Source of the DNA: Streptomyces griseoloalbus
GTDB lineage: Bacteria; Actinomycetota; Actinomycetes; Streptomycetales; Streptomycetaceae
Assembly: GCA_014650015.1 (NCBI GenBank)
Contig: BMUD01000003.1
Location: 371,378 to 435,377 of the forward strand
DNA: 64,000 nucleotides
Direction: 5' to 3'
The notes below the pieces were generated by a model that saw only the letters and a program-made list of their open reading frames with translations, was not told where the DNA came from and made no database searches. The stretch's first letter is position 1. Every line of letters starts with the position of its first letter. Shown here one piece after another: positions 27,138 to 35,881 of this stretch. The position numbers and the translations under genes were made by a program.

Positions 27138-27185
27138 GGCATGGTGAAGGGGCGGCCCCGATCGGGGCCGCCCCTTCACCATGCC
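27138..27185. terminator. Bidirectional terminator, 48-bp perfect palindrome
   Basis: GGCATGGTGAAGGGGCGGCC plus CCGA and their exact complement, centred at 27161/27162, between two convergent genes. The whole 48 bp pair perfectly. Confidence 0.85.
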
Positions 27186-27194
27186 TGTCGTTCG

Positions 27195-28673
27195 CTACTT
27201 CTTCTTGCCGCGCTTCTCGCGGACCCGCACCGAGATGTGGATCGGCGTCCCCTCGAAGCCGAACTCCTCGCGCAGCCGGCGCTCGATGAAGCGCCGGTAG
27301 CCCGCCTCGATGAAGCCGGAGGCGAACAGCACGAACCGCGGCGGCCTGGTGCCCGCCTGCGTGCCGAACAGGATGCGCGGCTGCTTGCCGCCCCGCACGG
27401 GATGCGGGTGGGCGGCGACCAGCTCACCGAGGAAGGCGTTCAGCCTGCCCGTCGGGACCCGGGTCTCCCACCCCTCCAGGGCCGTCTCGATGGCCGGGAC
27501 CAGCTTCTCCATGTGGCGGCCGGTGTGCGCCGAGACGTTCACCCGGGGCGCCCACGCGACCTGGCCGAGCTCGGTCTCGATCTCCCGCTCCAGGTAGTAG
27601 CGGCGCTCCTCGTCGAGGGTGTCCCACTTGTTGTACGCGAGGACGAGCGCGCGGCCCGCCTCCACGGCCATGGTGACGATGCGCTGGTCCTGCACCGAGA
27701 TGGAATCCGCGGCGTCGATGAGGACGACGGCGACCTCGGCCTTCTCGACGGCGGCGGCGGTGCGCAGCGAGGCGTAGTAGTCGGCGCCCTGCTGGAGGTG
27801 GACGCGCTTGCGGATGCCCGCCGTGTCGACGAACTTCCAGGTCTTGCCGCCCAGTTCGATCATCTCGTCGACCGGGTCACGGGTGGTGCCGGCGAGTTCG
27901 TTGACGACGACCCGCTCCTCGCCCGCGACCTTGTTCAGCAGCGAGGACTTGCCGACGTTGGGCCTGCCGATCAGGGCGACCCGGCGCGGGCCGCCGACGG
28001 CGGTGCCGAAGGTCTGCGCCGGGGCCTCCGGCAGGACCTCCAGGACCTGGTCCAGCATGTCGCCGGTGCCGCGGCCGTGCAGGGCCGAGACCGGATGCGG
28101 CTCACCCAGACCCAGCGACCACAGGTAGGCCGCGTCGGCCTCGCCGCTCGGCCCGTCCACCTTGTTGGCGCACAGCACGACCGGCTTGCCGGCCTTGCGC
28201 AGCAGCCGGACGACGGCCTCGTCGGTGTCGGTGGCGCCGACCTTGGCGTCGACGACGAAGACGACCGCGTCGGCGGCCTCGATGGCGTACTCGGCCTGCG
28301 CGGCCACGGAGGCGTCGATGCCGAGGACGTCCTGCTCCCAGCCGCCGGTGTCGACGACCTTGAAGCGGCGGCCCGCCCACTCGGCCTCGTAGGTGACGCG
28401 GTCGCGGGTGACGCCCGGCTTGTCCTCGACGACGGCCTCGCGGCGGCCGATGATGCGGTTCACCAGGGTCGACTTGCCGACATTGGGACGTCCGACGACG
28501 GCGAGCACGGGCAGCGGACCGTGTCCGGCGGCCTCGATCGCGCCCTCGATGTCCTCGAGGTCGAAGCCCTCCTCCGCGGCGAGCTCCACGAACTCCGCGA
28601 ACTCGGCATCGCCCAGCGCCCCGTGATCGTGCTCGTGCTCGGCCGAGCCGTCGGGCTGGATGTGGTCGTTCAT
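27195..28673 (-). CDS. der: Ribosome-assembly GTPase Der (EngA)
   Basis: A 492-residue protein with two tandem Era-like GTPase domains and a C-terminal KH-like domain. Both P-loops are GRPNVGKS (residues 61-68 and about 230-240), with DTGGW and DTAGI as G3 and NKVD and NKWD as G4 motifs. Der binds the 50S subunit during maturation and is normally essential. The N-terminal 55 residues are an acidic, His-rich extension (EHEHDHG), as seen in actinobacterial Der. ATG 28673 fits the family; the frame is open 21 codons further. It is the last gene after cmk and plsC. The C-terminus is basic (VREKRGKKK). Confidence 0.95.
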   Translation of the reverse strand: MNDHIQPDGSAEHEHDHGALGDAEFAEFVELAAEEGFDLEDIEGAIEAAGHGPLPVLAVVGRPNVGKSTLVNRIIGRREAVVEDKPGVTRDRVTYEAEWAGRRFKVVDTGGWEQDVLGIDASVAAQAEYAIEAADAVVFVVDAKVGATDTDEAVVRLLRKAGKPVVLCANKVDGPSGEADAAYLWSLGLGEPHPVSALHGRGTGDMLDQVLEVLPEAPAQTFGTAVGGPRRVALIGRPNVGKSSLLNKVAGEERVVVNELAGTTRDPVDEMIELGGKTWKFVDTAGIRKRVHLQQGADYYASLRTAAAVEKAEVAVVLIDAADSISVQDQRIVTMAVEAGRALVLAYNKWDTLDEERRYYLEREIETELGQVAWAPRVNVSAHTGRHMEKLVPAIETALEGWETRVPTGRLNAFLGELVAAHPHPVRGGKQPRILFGTQAGTRPPRFVLFASGFIEAGYRRFIERRLREEFGFEGTPIHISVRVREKRGKKK

Positions 28674-28749
28674 GAAGTCCGTACCTCGTTGTTCATCGTG
28701 GTGATCGGTGGACCACCCCGTAACAGGGTGATCCACTACTCAGTGTCGC

Positions 28750-29397
28750 CTAGCGCCCGGTGAGGCGCCTGGCGTTTTCCAGGTGGGCGGTGAGCTGCTT
28801 CTGGATGCGCTCGGTCGCCTCGTCGAGCGCCTTGCGCGTGCGTCGCCCGCTGCCGTCGCCCGCCTCGAACGGGTCGCCGAAGACGACGTCGACGCGGGAG
28901 CGCAGCGGAGGCAGCGCCTTTATCAACCGTCCGGGCCGGTCCGAACTTCCCAGCACGGCGACGGGCACGATCGGCGCCCCGCCGCGGACGGCGAAGTACG
29001 CGAGCCCCGCGCGCAGCGAGGCGAAGTCGCCCTCGCCGCGCGTGCCCTCGGGGAAGATACCGAGGACACCGCCCTGCTCCAGCACGCCCAGCGCCCGGGA
29101 GATCGCCGTGCGGTCGGTGGTGTTCCGGTCCACCTTGAGCTGGCCGATGCCGGTCAGGAACGGATCGAGCGGGCCGATGAACGCCTCCTTCTTGATCAGG
29201 AAGTGTGTCGGCCGGGGCGCCACGCCCATGACCATCGGCCCGTCGACGTTGTGGGAGTGGTTCACGGCGAAGATCACCGGGCCGGCCGCGGGCACCCGCC
29301 AGGCACCCAGCACACGCGGCTTCCACAGCCCGTACATCAGGCCGACGCCGATGCGCCGCCCGACCTCGGCGCTCCGCACCGATGGGACGTCGGTCAC
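28750..29397 (-). CDS. 1-acyl-sn-glycerol-3-phosphate acyltransferase (PlsC-like)
   Basis: A 215-residue lysophospholipid acyltransferase. The acyl-transfer motif H-x4-D appears as NHSHNVDGP, the acceptor-binding motif as FPEGTRGEGDF, and KKEAFIGP lies between them. The enzyme makes phosphatidic acid from lysophosphatidic acid at the inner face of the membrane. GTG 29397 overlaps the cmk stop as GTGA, which fixes the start and shows coupling. Placement between cmk and der is standard in streptomycetes. A small inverted-repeat tract separates it from der. Confidence 0.9.
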   Translation of the reverse strand: MTDVPSVRSAEVGRRIGVGLMYGLWKPRVLGAWRVPAAGPVIFAVNHSHNVDGPMVMGVAPRPTHFLIKKEAFIGPLDPFLTGIGQLKVDRNTTDRTAISRALGVLEQGGVLGIFPEGTRGEGDFASLRAGLAYFAVRGGAPIVPVAVLGSSDRPGRLIKALPPLRSRVDVVFGDPFEAGDGSGRRTRKALDEATERIQKQLTAHLENARRLTGR

Positions 29398-30080
29398 TTC
29401 CCGGCCCGCTTCTCCTCGACGAGGGTGACGACACACTCGATGACCTGCGGCAGGGTCAGGTCGGTGGTGTCCACCTCGACCGCGTCGCCGGCCTTGGCCA
29501 GCGGGGAGGTCTTGCGGCTGGAGTCCGCCGCGTCCCGCTTGGCCAGGGCCTCGCGGGTGGTGTTCAGGTCGGCGCCCTTCAGCTCGCCGCTGCGGCGGGC
29601 CGCCCGCGCCTCCGGGGAGGCGGTGAGGAAGATCTTCAGGTCGGCGTCGGGGAGCACGGTGGTGCCGATGTCACGCCCCTCGACGACGATGCCGGTGACG
29701 GCGGAGGCGGCGATGGAGCGCTGCAGCTCGGTGATCCGCGTCCGCACCTCGGGAACCGCGCTGACCGCGCTGACCTTGGCGGTGACGTCCTGCCCGCGGA
29801 TCGGCCCGGCCACGTCGACCCCGTCGACGGTGATGGTCGGGTTCTCGGGGTCGGTGCCCGAGACGATCTCCGGCTTCGCGGCCACGGCGGCGATCGCGGT
29901 GGGGTCGTCGGTGTCGATGCCGTGGTGCACCATCCACCAGGTGATCGCCCGGTACTGGGCGCCGGTGTCCAGGTAGCTCAGGCCGAGCTGCGCCGCCACG
30001 GCCTTCGACGTGCTCGACTTGCCCGTGCCGGAGGGGCCGTCGATGGCGACAATCACGGGCTGGGCGGCGCCGTTTTCCAC
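29394..30080 (-). CDS. cmk: Cytidylate kinase
   Basis: A 228-residue CMP/dCMP kinase. The P-loop is DGPSGTGKSS near residue 15; LDTGAQYRAITW binds CMP; VEGRDIGTTVLPDADLKIFLTAS and the RxxxR lid follow. It phosphorylates CMP and dCMP for nucleotide supply. The GTG at 30080 gives the usual short N-terminus before VIVAIDGPSG; the frame is open 31 codons further. It is followed by plsC with a 4-bp overlap and preceded by a 132-bp gap after tyrA. Confidence 0.95.
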   Translation of the reverse strand: MENGAAQPVIVAIDGPSGTGKSSTSKAVAAQLGLSYLDTGAQYRAITWWMVHHGIDTDDPTAIAAVAAKPEIVSGTDPENPTITVDGVDVAGPIRGQDVTAKVSAVSAVPEVRTRITELQRSIAASAVTGIVVEGRDIGTTVLPDADLKIFLTASPEARAARRSGELKGADLNTTREALAKRDAADSSRKTSPLAKAGDAVEVDTTDLTLPQVIECVVTLVEEKRAGK

Positions 30081-30184
30081 GGAGGAACACCTTCCTGGTG
30101 CGGTGGAGGGGTGCGTGCGGGGCGCGGACACGCCCCGCACCAGATTACTGGCTCCCCGGAACCCTTCTGACAAGCGGACGATCC

Positions 30185-30204
30185 GGCCCTTCGGGGGAAG
30201 GGCC
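30185..30204 (-). terminator. Short hairpin after tyrA
   Basis: GGCCCTTC and its complement GAAGGGCC around a GGGG loop, eight bases past the tyrA stop. It may attenuate transcription between tyrA and cmk and does not look strong. Confidence 0.45.
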
Positions 30205-30212
30205 CCGGCGTC

Positions 30213-31298
30213 TCACTGCCGGATCGCCCAGCCCCTCTCCCGCAGGCCCGCGGTGAGGACCGGGGCCGCCTTGGGTTCCACCATGAGCTGGATCAGACCG
30301 GCCTGCTGACCGGTGGCGTGCTCGATCCGGACGTCCTCGATGTTGACCCCGGCGCGGCCGGCGTCGGCGAAGATCCGGGCCAGCTGCCCGGGCTGGTCGT
30401 CGATGAGCACCGCCACGACCTCGTAGACGCGCGGCGCGGAGCCGTGCTTGCCGGGGACGCGGACCTGGCCGGCGTTCCCGCGGCGCAGCACGTCCTCGAT
30501 CCCCGTGGAGCCCTCGCGGCGCTTGTCCTCGTCGGAGGACTGCAGCGCGCGCAGGGCGCGCACGGTCTCCTCCAGGTCCGCGGCGACATCCGTGAGCAGG
30601 TCGGCGACCGGCCCGGGGTTCGCGGACAGGATGTCGATCCACATCCGGGGGTCGGAGGCGGCGATCCGGGTCACGTCCCGGATGCCCTGCCCGCACAGCC
30701 GTACGGCGGCTTCCTCGGCGTGTTCCAGGCGGGCGGCGACCATGCTGGACACCAGGTGGGGCATGTGGGAGACGAGGGCCACGGCACGGTCGTGGGCGTC
30801 GGCGTCCATGACGACGGGCACGGCCCTGCAGTGCGAGACCAGCTCCAGGGCGAGGTTCAGCACCTCGGTGTCGGTGTCCCGGGTCGGGGTGAGCACCCAG
30901 GGGCGCCCCTCGAAGAGGTCACCGGTGGCGGCCAGCGGGCCGGACTTCTCGCGGCCGGACATGGGGTGGGTGCCGATGTAGGACGCCAGGTCGAGCCCGC
31001 GCTCCTGGAGCTCACGGCGCGGTCCGCCCTTGACGCTGGCCACGTCGATGTAGCCGCGCGCCAGCCCGCGCCGCATCGCGTCGGCGAGCACGTCGGCCAC
31101 GTGGGCGGGCGGGGCGGCGACGATCGCCAGGTCCACCGGCCCGTCGGGCGTCTCGTCCGTCCCGGCGCCCAGCGCCGCCGCCGTACGGGCCTGCTCCGGG
31201 TCGTGGTCGGTGAGGTGGACGACGACGCCCCGCTGGGACAGCGCGAGGGCCGCGGACGTGCCGATGAGTCCGGTGCCGATGACGAGTGCGGTTCTCAC
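30213..31298 (-). CDS. tyrA: Prephenate dehydrogenase with ACT domain
   Basis: A 361-residue enzyme of tyrosine synthesis that oxidises prephenate to 4-hydroxyphenylpyruvate with NAD. The Rossmann fingerprint is VIGTGLIGTSAALAL at the N-terminus. The helical dimerisation region holds THPMSGREKSGP, with the active-site His, and SHMPHLVSSMVAA. A C-terminal ACT domain (about residues 285-355, YEVVAVLIDDQPGQLARIFADAG) suggests allosteric control by an amino acid. GTG 31298 overlaps the aroH stop as GTGA, so aroH and tyrA are coupled. Confidence 0.93.
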   Translation of the reverse strand: MRTALVIGTGLIGTSAALALSQRGVVVHLTDHDPEQARTAAALGAGTDETPDGPVDLAIVAAPPAHVADVLADAMRRGLARGYIDVASVKGGPRRELQERGLDLASYIGTHPMSGREKSGPLAATGDLFEGRPWVLTPTRDTDTEVLNLALELVSHCRAVPVVMDADAHDRAVALVSHMPHLVSSMVAARLEHAEEAAVRLCGQGIRDVTRIAASDPRMWIDILSANPGPVADLLTDVAADLEETVRALRALQSSDEDKRREGSTGIEDVLRRGNAGQVRVPGKHGSAPRVYEVVAVLIDDQPGQLARIFADAGRAGVNIEDVRIEHATGQQAGLIQLMVEPKAAPVLTAGLRERGWAIRQ

Positions 31299-31657
31299 TG
31301 GGCGATGTCCTTGCGCAGGGCTGCCGCGGCGCCGAGGTAGACGTGCGCGATGTCGGCGCGGGGCTTGTCGGACTCGATGTGCGCGAGGACCCGGACGACG
31401 CGGGGCATGGCGCCCTCGATGTCGAGCTCCTGGGCGCAGATCAGGGGGACGTCGACGATGCCGAGCCTGCGGGCGGCGACGGCCGGGAAGTCGCAGTGCA
31501 GGTCGGGCGTGGCCGTGAACCAGAGACTGATCAGGTCGTCGGTGTGCAGGCCGTTGCGCTCCATGACGGCGGTGAGCAGCGCCCCGACCTGCTCCTCCAT
31601 GTGACCGGCCTCGTCCCGCTCCAACTGGACGGCCCCCCGGACCGCGCGTACCGCCAC
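31295..31657 (-). CDS. aroH: Chorismate mutase, AroH (trimeric) type
   Basis: A 120-residue AroH-fold chorismate mutase that converts chorismate to prephenate, the step before TyrA. Family residues: VRAVRGAVQLERDE at the N-terminus with catalytic Arg, LWFTATPDLHCDFPA in the active site, and VLAHIESDKPRADIAHVYLG near the end, where R and Y contact the substrate. The GTG start has AAGGAG upstream. It leads an operon with tyrA; cmk, plsC and der follow closely. Confidence 0.93.
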   Translation of the reverse strand: MAVRAVRGAVQLERDEAGHMEEQVGALLTAVMERNGLHTDDLISLWFTATPDLHCDFPAVAARRLGIVDVPLICAQELDIEGAMPRVVRVLAHIESDKPRADIAHVYLGAAAALRKDIAQ

Positions 31658-31885
31658 GACGATGCTCCTTGCTGACGTGCGTGTCTGCTTCGGTCATCCA
31701 GCGTAGTCAGGCCGCCCGCGGCCGGTGCCGGGCGCTCGCCCGCTGAGACAGGACGGCATGCACGTTTGATGGCACTTCACCACTATTTGCTTCGGCTTCG
31801 GCCCTTTCGGTGCCAAGATTGCCGAGATGCTGGAACTGTGTCACCGCCGTGTTCCCTCCACGCCCCCCTTCCCCGGAGTGACGAC

Positions 31886-32281
31886 ATGCCCTCTCGCACG
31901 ACGCGCCGCACGGTCCTTCTCGCGACCGGTGCGGCGGCACTGGCCGCCGGCTGCGGCGGGGACGGCGAGGGCGGCCCCCCGCCGGAATCCGCCGGGCAGG
32001 AGCTGGCCTCGACCGCCGACATCCCGGTGGGCGGGGGCACGATCTTCAAGGACCAGAAGGTCGTGGTGACCCAGCCCGAGGAGGGCGACTTCAAGGCCTT
32101 CTCGGCCATCTGCACCCACCGGAACTGCGTCGTGGCCGCCGTCGCGGACGGCACCATCAACTGCGCCTGCCACGGCAGCCGGTTCAGGATCGCCGACGGT
32201 TCGGTGGATCACGGCCCGGCGACCAGACCGCTGCCGGAGGAGCGGATCACGGTGGAGGGACGTTCGATCCGCCTGGCGTGA
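31886..32281 (+). CDS. Rieske [2Fe-2S] lipoprotein
   Basis: A 131-residue exported Rieske protein. The N-terminus SRTTRRTVLLATGAAALAAGC combines a twin-arginine-like motif with a lipobox ending at Cys, so it is probably folded with its cluster and then attached outside the membrane. The cluster ligands are CTHRNC and CACHGSRF (Cys-x-His ... Cys-x2-His). It is much smaller than QcrA. Partner and role are unknown; no oxygenase or oxidase gene adjoins it. ATG 31886 has GGAG upstream. Confidence 0.88.
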   Translation: MPSRTTRRTVLLATGAAALAAGCGGDGEGGPPPESAGQELASTADIPVGGGTIFKDQKVVVTQPEEGDFKAFSAICTHRNCVVAAVADGTINCACHGSRFRIADGSVDHGPATRPLPEERITVEGRSIRLA

Positions 32282-32306
32282 GCCGCCGCGTACGTGCCCT
32301 CGCAGG

Positions 32307-33335
32307 TCAGGGGCGGGCGTCCCAAAGCGTCCCGAGGGCCAGCAGGTCCTCGCGGTACTCGATCCGGTCGGCCCACTCGGCCGGCCAGGCGTCGGCACCC
32401 AGGTACGCGCCCGCGAAGGCGCCCGTCAGGCAGGCGATGGAGTCCGAGTCGCCAGCGGTGCAGGCGGCGCGGCGCAGGGCGGTGAGCGGCTCGTCGACGA
32501 AGAGGAGGAAGCAGAGCAGGCCGGTCGCCAGGGCCTCCTCCGCGATCCAGCCCTCCCCGGTGGCCAGACACGGGTCGGTCTCCGGCGAGACGGTGCGCAC
32601 GGCTTCCTGGAGGCGCCCGAGGATCTCCAGGCACTCGTCCCAGCCGCGGGCGATGAAGTGCTCGGGGGTCGGGTCCTGGGCGCGGGTCCACAGGTCGCCG
32701 AGCCAGAACTCGTGGTAGCGGGTGCGGTTGTCGTAGGCGTAGGAGCGCAGCAGTCCGATCAGCCCGGTCGGCTCGGCCCCTTCGGCGAGCAGCCGTACGG
32801 CGTGCGCGGTGAGGTCGGAGGCGGCGAGTGCGGTGGGGTGCCCGTGGGTGAGGGCCGACTGCAACTGGGCGGCGCCCGCGCGCTGTTCGTCACTCAGACC
32901 GGGGGCGAGTCCGATGGGCGCGACGCGCATGTTGGCGCCGCAGCCCTTGGAGCCCACCTGACTGGCGTCCTGCCAGGGACGGTCCTCGCGGGCCAGCAGA
33001 TGGCAGGCCTTGAGACAGGTGTTGCCCGGGGCGCGGTTGTTCTCGGGCGAGCGGTACCACTCCACGAACTCCTCGCGCACCGGCCGCGCCAGCCGCTTCG
33101 GCGTGAGCAGCCCCCGGTCCATCGCCGTGCGCAGCCCCTTGCCCAGGGCCAGCGTCATCTGGGTGTCGTCGGTGACGATCGCGGGCCGGGGCAGGTCCAT
33201 CCCCCGCCACGGGCCGAACTTCGCGAGGATCGAGGGGACGTCGTTGAACTCGGTCGGGAAGCCGAGCGCGTCCCCCAGGGCGAGTCCGGTGAGCGCTCCC
33301 GTGGCAGCGCGCTTGGTGACGGTGGTCGTGGTCAT
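32307..33335 (-). CDS. ADP-ribosylglycohydrolase family protein
   Basis: A 342-residue ARH/DraG-like enzyme. It opens with AATGALTGLALGDALGFPTEF, has VTDDTQMTLALGKGL (the first Mg-binding acidic cluster, T-D-D-T) and TAGDSDSIACLTGAFAGAYLGA near the end (second cluster, D-S-D-S). Both metal sites appear intact, so it should remove ADP-ribose from proteins or small molecules. The ATG overlaps the stop of the upstream Nudix regulator as ATGA, so they are made together and probably share a role in ADP-ribose or NAD turnover. Confidence 0.9.
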   Translation of the reverse strand: MTTTTVTKRAATGALTGLALGDALGFPTEFNDVPSILAKFGPWRGMDLPRPAIVTDDTQMTLALGKGLRTAMDRGLLTPKRLARPVREEFVEWYRSPENNRAPGNTCLKACHLLAREDRPWQDASQVGSKGCGANMRVAPIGLAPGLSDEQRAGAAQLQSALTHGHPTALAASDLTAHAVRLLAEGAEPTGLIGLLRSYAYDNRTRYHEFWLGDLWTRAQDPTPEHFIARGWDECLEILGRLQEAVRTVSPETDPCLATGEGWIAEEALATGLLCFLLFVDEPLTALRRAACTAGDSDSIACLTGAFAGAYLGADAWPAEWADRIEYREDLLALGTLWDARP

Positions 33336-34051
33336 GCGGGGCGTCCTTCCGGAGTCGGCCGGAGCAGCGGGGGGTGGAGGGTGGTCGCGGCGCCCGCGCG
33401 GTAGAGCGCGGCCGGTTTGCCCCGGCCGCCCGTGAGGCGCGCGGCGCCCGGCACGGCGTCGACGAAGCCCGGGGTGGCGAGCACCTTGCGCCGGAAGTTG
33501 GGCCGGTCGAGGGAGGTGCCCCACACGGCCTCGTAGACCTGCTGCAACTCCCCGAGCGTGAACTCGGGCGGGCAGAAGGCGGTGGCGAGGCAGGTGTACT
33601 CGAGCTTGGCGCCGACACGTTCCCGCGCGTCGGCGAGGATCCGGTCGTGGTCGAAGGCGAGCCCCCGCGCGCAGTCGTACGGCGTCCAGCGGGCCTGCGC
33701 GGCGTCGCTGCCGCCGTGCGCCTCGGGCGCGTCCGGGAGCAGCGCGGCGAAGGCGACGGACACGACCCGCATACGGGGGTCCCGGTCCGGTTCGCTGTAG
33801 GTCCGCAGCTGTTCCAGGTGCGGCCCGGAGACATCCGTCAGACCGGTCTCCTCGCCCAGCTCCCGCCGCGCGGCGCTCTCCGCGGACTCGTCCGGCTGCA
33901 CGAACCCTCCCGGCAGCGCCCACTGCCCGGCGTACGGCTCCTGACCGCGCTCGACGAGCAGCACGTGCAGCGTGCCCGCGCGGATCGTGAACACGGCGAG
34001 GTCGACGGTGACGGCGAAGGGCTCGAACGCGTACTTGTCGTAGCCGTCCAT
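33332..34051 (-). CDS. Nudix-domain transcriptional regulator, NrtR-like
   Basis: A 239-residue two-domain protein. Residues 10-135 are a Nudix domain; the Nudix box runs from residue 48 to 71 with G, E, RE and EE residues in place (ending RRELGEETGL). Residues 150-235 resemble the winged helix-turn-helix of NrtR proteins (FTLGELQQVYEAVWGT, DRPNFRRKVLATPG). In known NrtR regulators the Nudix domain binds ADP-ribose and releases the operator. A perfect palindrome lies 10 bp upstream of the start. With the coupled ADP-ribosylglycohydrolase this forms a probable autoregulated ADP-ribose-sensing unit. Possible residual hydrolase activity cannot be judged. Confidence 0.87.
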   Translation of the reverse strand: MDGYDKYAFEPFAVTVDLAVFTIRAGTLHVLLVERGQEPYAGQWALPGGFVQPDESAESAARRELGEETGLTDVSGPHLEQLRTYSEPDRDPRMRVVSVAFAALLPDAPEAHGGSDAAQARWTPYDCARGLAFDHDRILADARERVGAKLEYTCLATAFCPPEFTLGELQQVYEAVWGTSLDRPNFRRKVLATPGFVDAVPGAARLTGGRGKPAALYRAGAATTLHPPLLRPTPEGRPA

Positions 34052-34060
34052 GACCCGCAC

Positions 34061-34093
34061 CCCCTTTTATAGTCATCACGACTATAAAAGGGG
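34061..34093 (-). promoter_or_regulatory. Palindromic operator of the NrtR-like regulator
   Basis: CCCCTTTTATAGTC and its exact complement flank ATCAC (14-5-14). It is very AT-rich for this genome and includes TATAGT/ACTATA elements that can serve as a -10, so a bound regulator would block RNA polymerase. The TAGTC/GACTA core resembles published NrtR sites as I recall them. Confidence 0.75.
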
Positions 34094-34172
34094 TGCCGTC
34101 CCGGCCACAACCCCCCGCTGTCAGTTCTTCGGCCGGTCCACGCGGGAAGGGGCGTCGATGAGGCTGCGGGGC

Positions 34173-35216
34173 CTACAGGTCGACCTCCTGCATCAGCATG
34201 CCGACCTCGGTGTTCGACAGCCGGCGCAGCCAGCCCGACTTCTGGTCGCCCAGCGTGATCGGGCCGAAGGCGGTGCGCACCAGCTTGTCGACCGGGAACC
34301 CGGCCTCCGCGAGCATGCGGCGCACGATGTGCTTGCGGCCCTCGTGCAGGGTCACCTCGACGAGGTAGTTCTTGCCGGTCTGCTCGACGACCCGGAAGTG
34401 GTCCGCGCGCGCGTAACCGTCCTCGAGCTGGATGCCGTCCTTGAGGCGCTTGCCGAGGTCGCGCGGGATGGGCCCGACGATGTGCGCGAGGTAGGTCTTC
34501 TTCACGCCGTACTTGGGGTGGGTGAGACGGTGCGCCAGCTCGCCGTGGTTGGTGAGCAGGATGACGCCCTCGGTCTCGGTGTCGAGCCGTCCGACGTGGA
34601 AGAGCCGGGTCTCGCGGTTGGTGACGTAGTCGCCGAGGCACTGCCGGCCCTCGGGGTCCTCCATCGTCGAGACGACACCGGCGGGCTTGTTCAGCGAGAA
34701 GAACTGGTACGACTGCGTGGCGACGGTCAGACCGTCGACCTTGACCTCGTCCTTCTCCGGGTCGACCCGCTTGCCCTGTTCGAGGACGATCTCGCCGTTG
34801 ACTTCCACCCGCGCCTGCTCGATCAGCTCCTCGCAGGCACGCCGGGAGCCGTAGCCCGCGCGGGCGAGCACCTTCTGCAGCCGCTCGCCCTCCTGCTCGG
34901 CGCCGGGGAAGGTCTTCGGGAGCTTGACGTCCTTCCTGTCCGCGTACCGATCGCGGTTGCGCTCCTCGATCCGCGTCTCGTACTCGCGCGAACGGGCCGG
35001 GGCGGTACGGCCCCGGCCGCCCTTCTGGGGCGACGGCTTGGCGCCGCCACGCCCGGACTTGGGGCCGTCCTTGGTGGCTCCGGGGCCGACGTCGTAGCGG
35101 CGCTCCTCGGGGCGGGGCTTGCGGGGGCGGCCCTGCCCCTGCTTCTGGTCCCTGTTGTTGCCGGCACCGCTGGGGTTACCGCGTCCGCCGCTCTTACCGC
35201 TGCCGCTGCTTCGCAT
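34173..35216 (-). CDS. rluB: Ribosomal large-subunit pseudouridine synthase B-like
   Basis: A 347-residue protein. About 105 N-terminal residues are Gly/Lys/Arg-rich and disordered (GSGKSGGRGNPSGAG). An S4 RNA-binding domain follows (RLQKVLARAGYGSRRACEELI), then the RsuA/RluB catalytic domain with GRLDTETEGVILLTN (catalytic Asp) and KKTYLAHI and HEGRKHIVRRML. It modifies a uridine in 23S rRNA. ATG 35216 overlaps the scpB stop by one base (TGATG), the last link of the segregation operon. The basic extension is common in actinobacterial RluB. Confidence 0.92.
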   Translation of the reverse strand: MRSSGSGKSGGRGNPSGAGNNRDQKQGQGRPRKPRPEERRYDVGPGATKDGPKSGRGGAKPSPQKGGRGRTAPARSREYETRIEERNRDRYADRKDVKLPKTFPGAEQEGERLQKVLARAGYGSRRACEELIEQARVEVNGEIVLEQGKRVDPEKDEVKVDGLTVATQSYQFFSLNKPAGVVSTMEDPEGRQCLGDYVTNRETRLFHVGRLDTETEGVILLTNHGELAHRLTHPKYGVKKTYLAHIVGPIPRDLGKRLKDGIQLEDGYARADHFRVVEQTGKNYLVEVTLHEGRKHIVRRMLAEAGFPVDKLVRTAFGPITLGDQKSGWLRRLSNTEVGMLMQEVDL

Positions 35217-35881
35217 CAGAATTCCGTCGTCGTCGTGTTCGTCGGGGGACCGTCGTCCGGGTCCGGTGCGTCCGGATCGAACGACGGCACGGCTTCCTGG
35301 GTCTCGGCCTCGATCGCCTCCGCCTCCGGGAGGAAGGGAGCGAGCTCCGGGAGCTCGTCCAGACCGCGCAGGCCCATCCGCTCCAGGAAGTAGTTCGTCG
35401 TCGTGTACAGGATCGCACCTGTTTCGGGTTCCGTGCCCGCCTCCTCGATCAGACCGCGCTGCAGGAGGGTGCGCATCACACCGTCGCAGTTGACTCCGCG
35501 TACGGCGGAGACGCGGCTGCGGCTGACCGGCTGCCGGTAGGCCACCACGGCGAGGGTCTCCAGGGCGGCCTGGGTGAGCCGGGCCTGCTGGCCGTCCAGC
35601 ACGAATCCCTCGACGGCGGCGGCGTACTCGGGGCGGGTGTAGAAGCGCCAGCCGCCCGCGACGAGCCGCAGTTCGAAGCCGCGGCCCTGGGCGGTGTACT
35701 CGTCGGCCAGTTCCCGCAGCGCGTCCGCCACCTGGCGCTTCGGGCGCTCCAGTATCTTCGCCAGGTGCTCCTCGGTCGCGGGCTCGTCCACCACCATGAG
35801 GACCGCCTCCAGGGCGGGCTTGAGGTGGAGGTCCGCGACGGTGCGCAGCCCCGCGGGGACCTCGGTCGACTTCTCGCTCAC
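35216..35881 (-). CDS. scpB: Segregation and condensation protein B
   Basis: A 221-residue kleisin-interacting element with two winged-helix domains: LKPALEAVLMVVDEPATEE at the start and RLTQAALETLAVVAYRQPVSRSRVSAVRGV in the second. It binds ScpA to complete the SMC condensin. The C-terminal 30 residues are acidic and disordered. GTG 35881 overlaps the scpA stop as GTGA. Confidence 0.94.
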   Translation of the reverse strand: MSEKSTEVPAGLRTVADLHLKPALEAVLMVVDEPATEEHLAKILERPKRQVADALRELADEYTAQGRGFELRLVAGGWRFYTRPEYAAAVEGFVLDGQQARLTQAALETLAVVAYRQPVSRSRVSAVRGVNCDGVMRTLLQRGLIEEAGTEPETGAILYTTTNYFLERMGLRGLDELPELAPFLPEAEAIEAETQEAVPSFDPDAPDPDDGPPTNTTTTEF

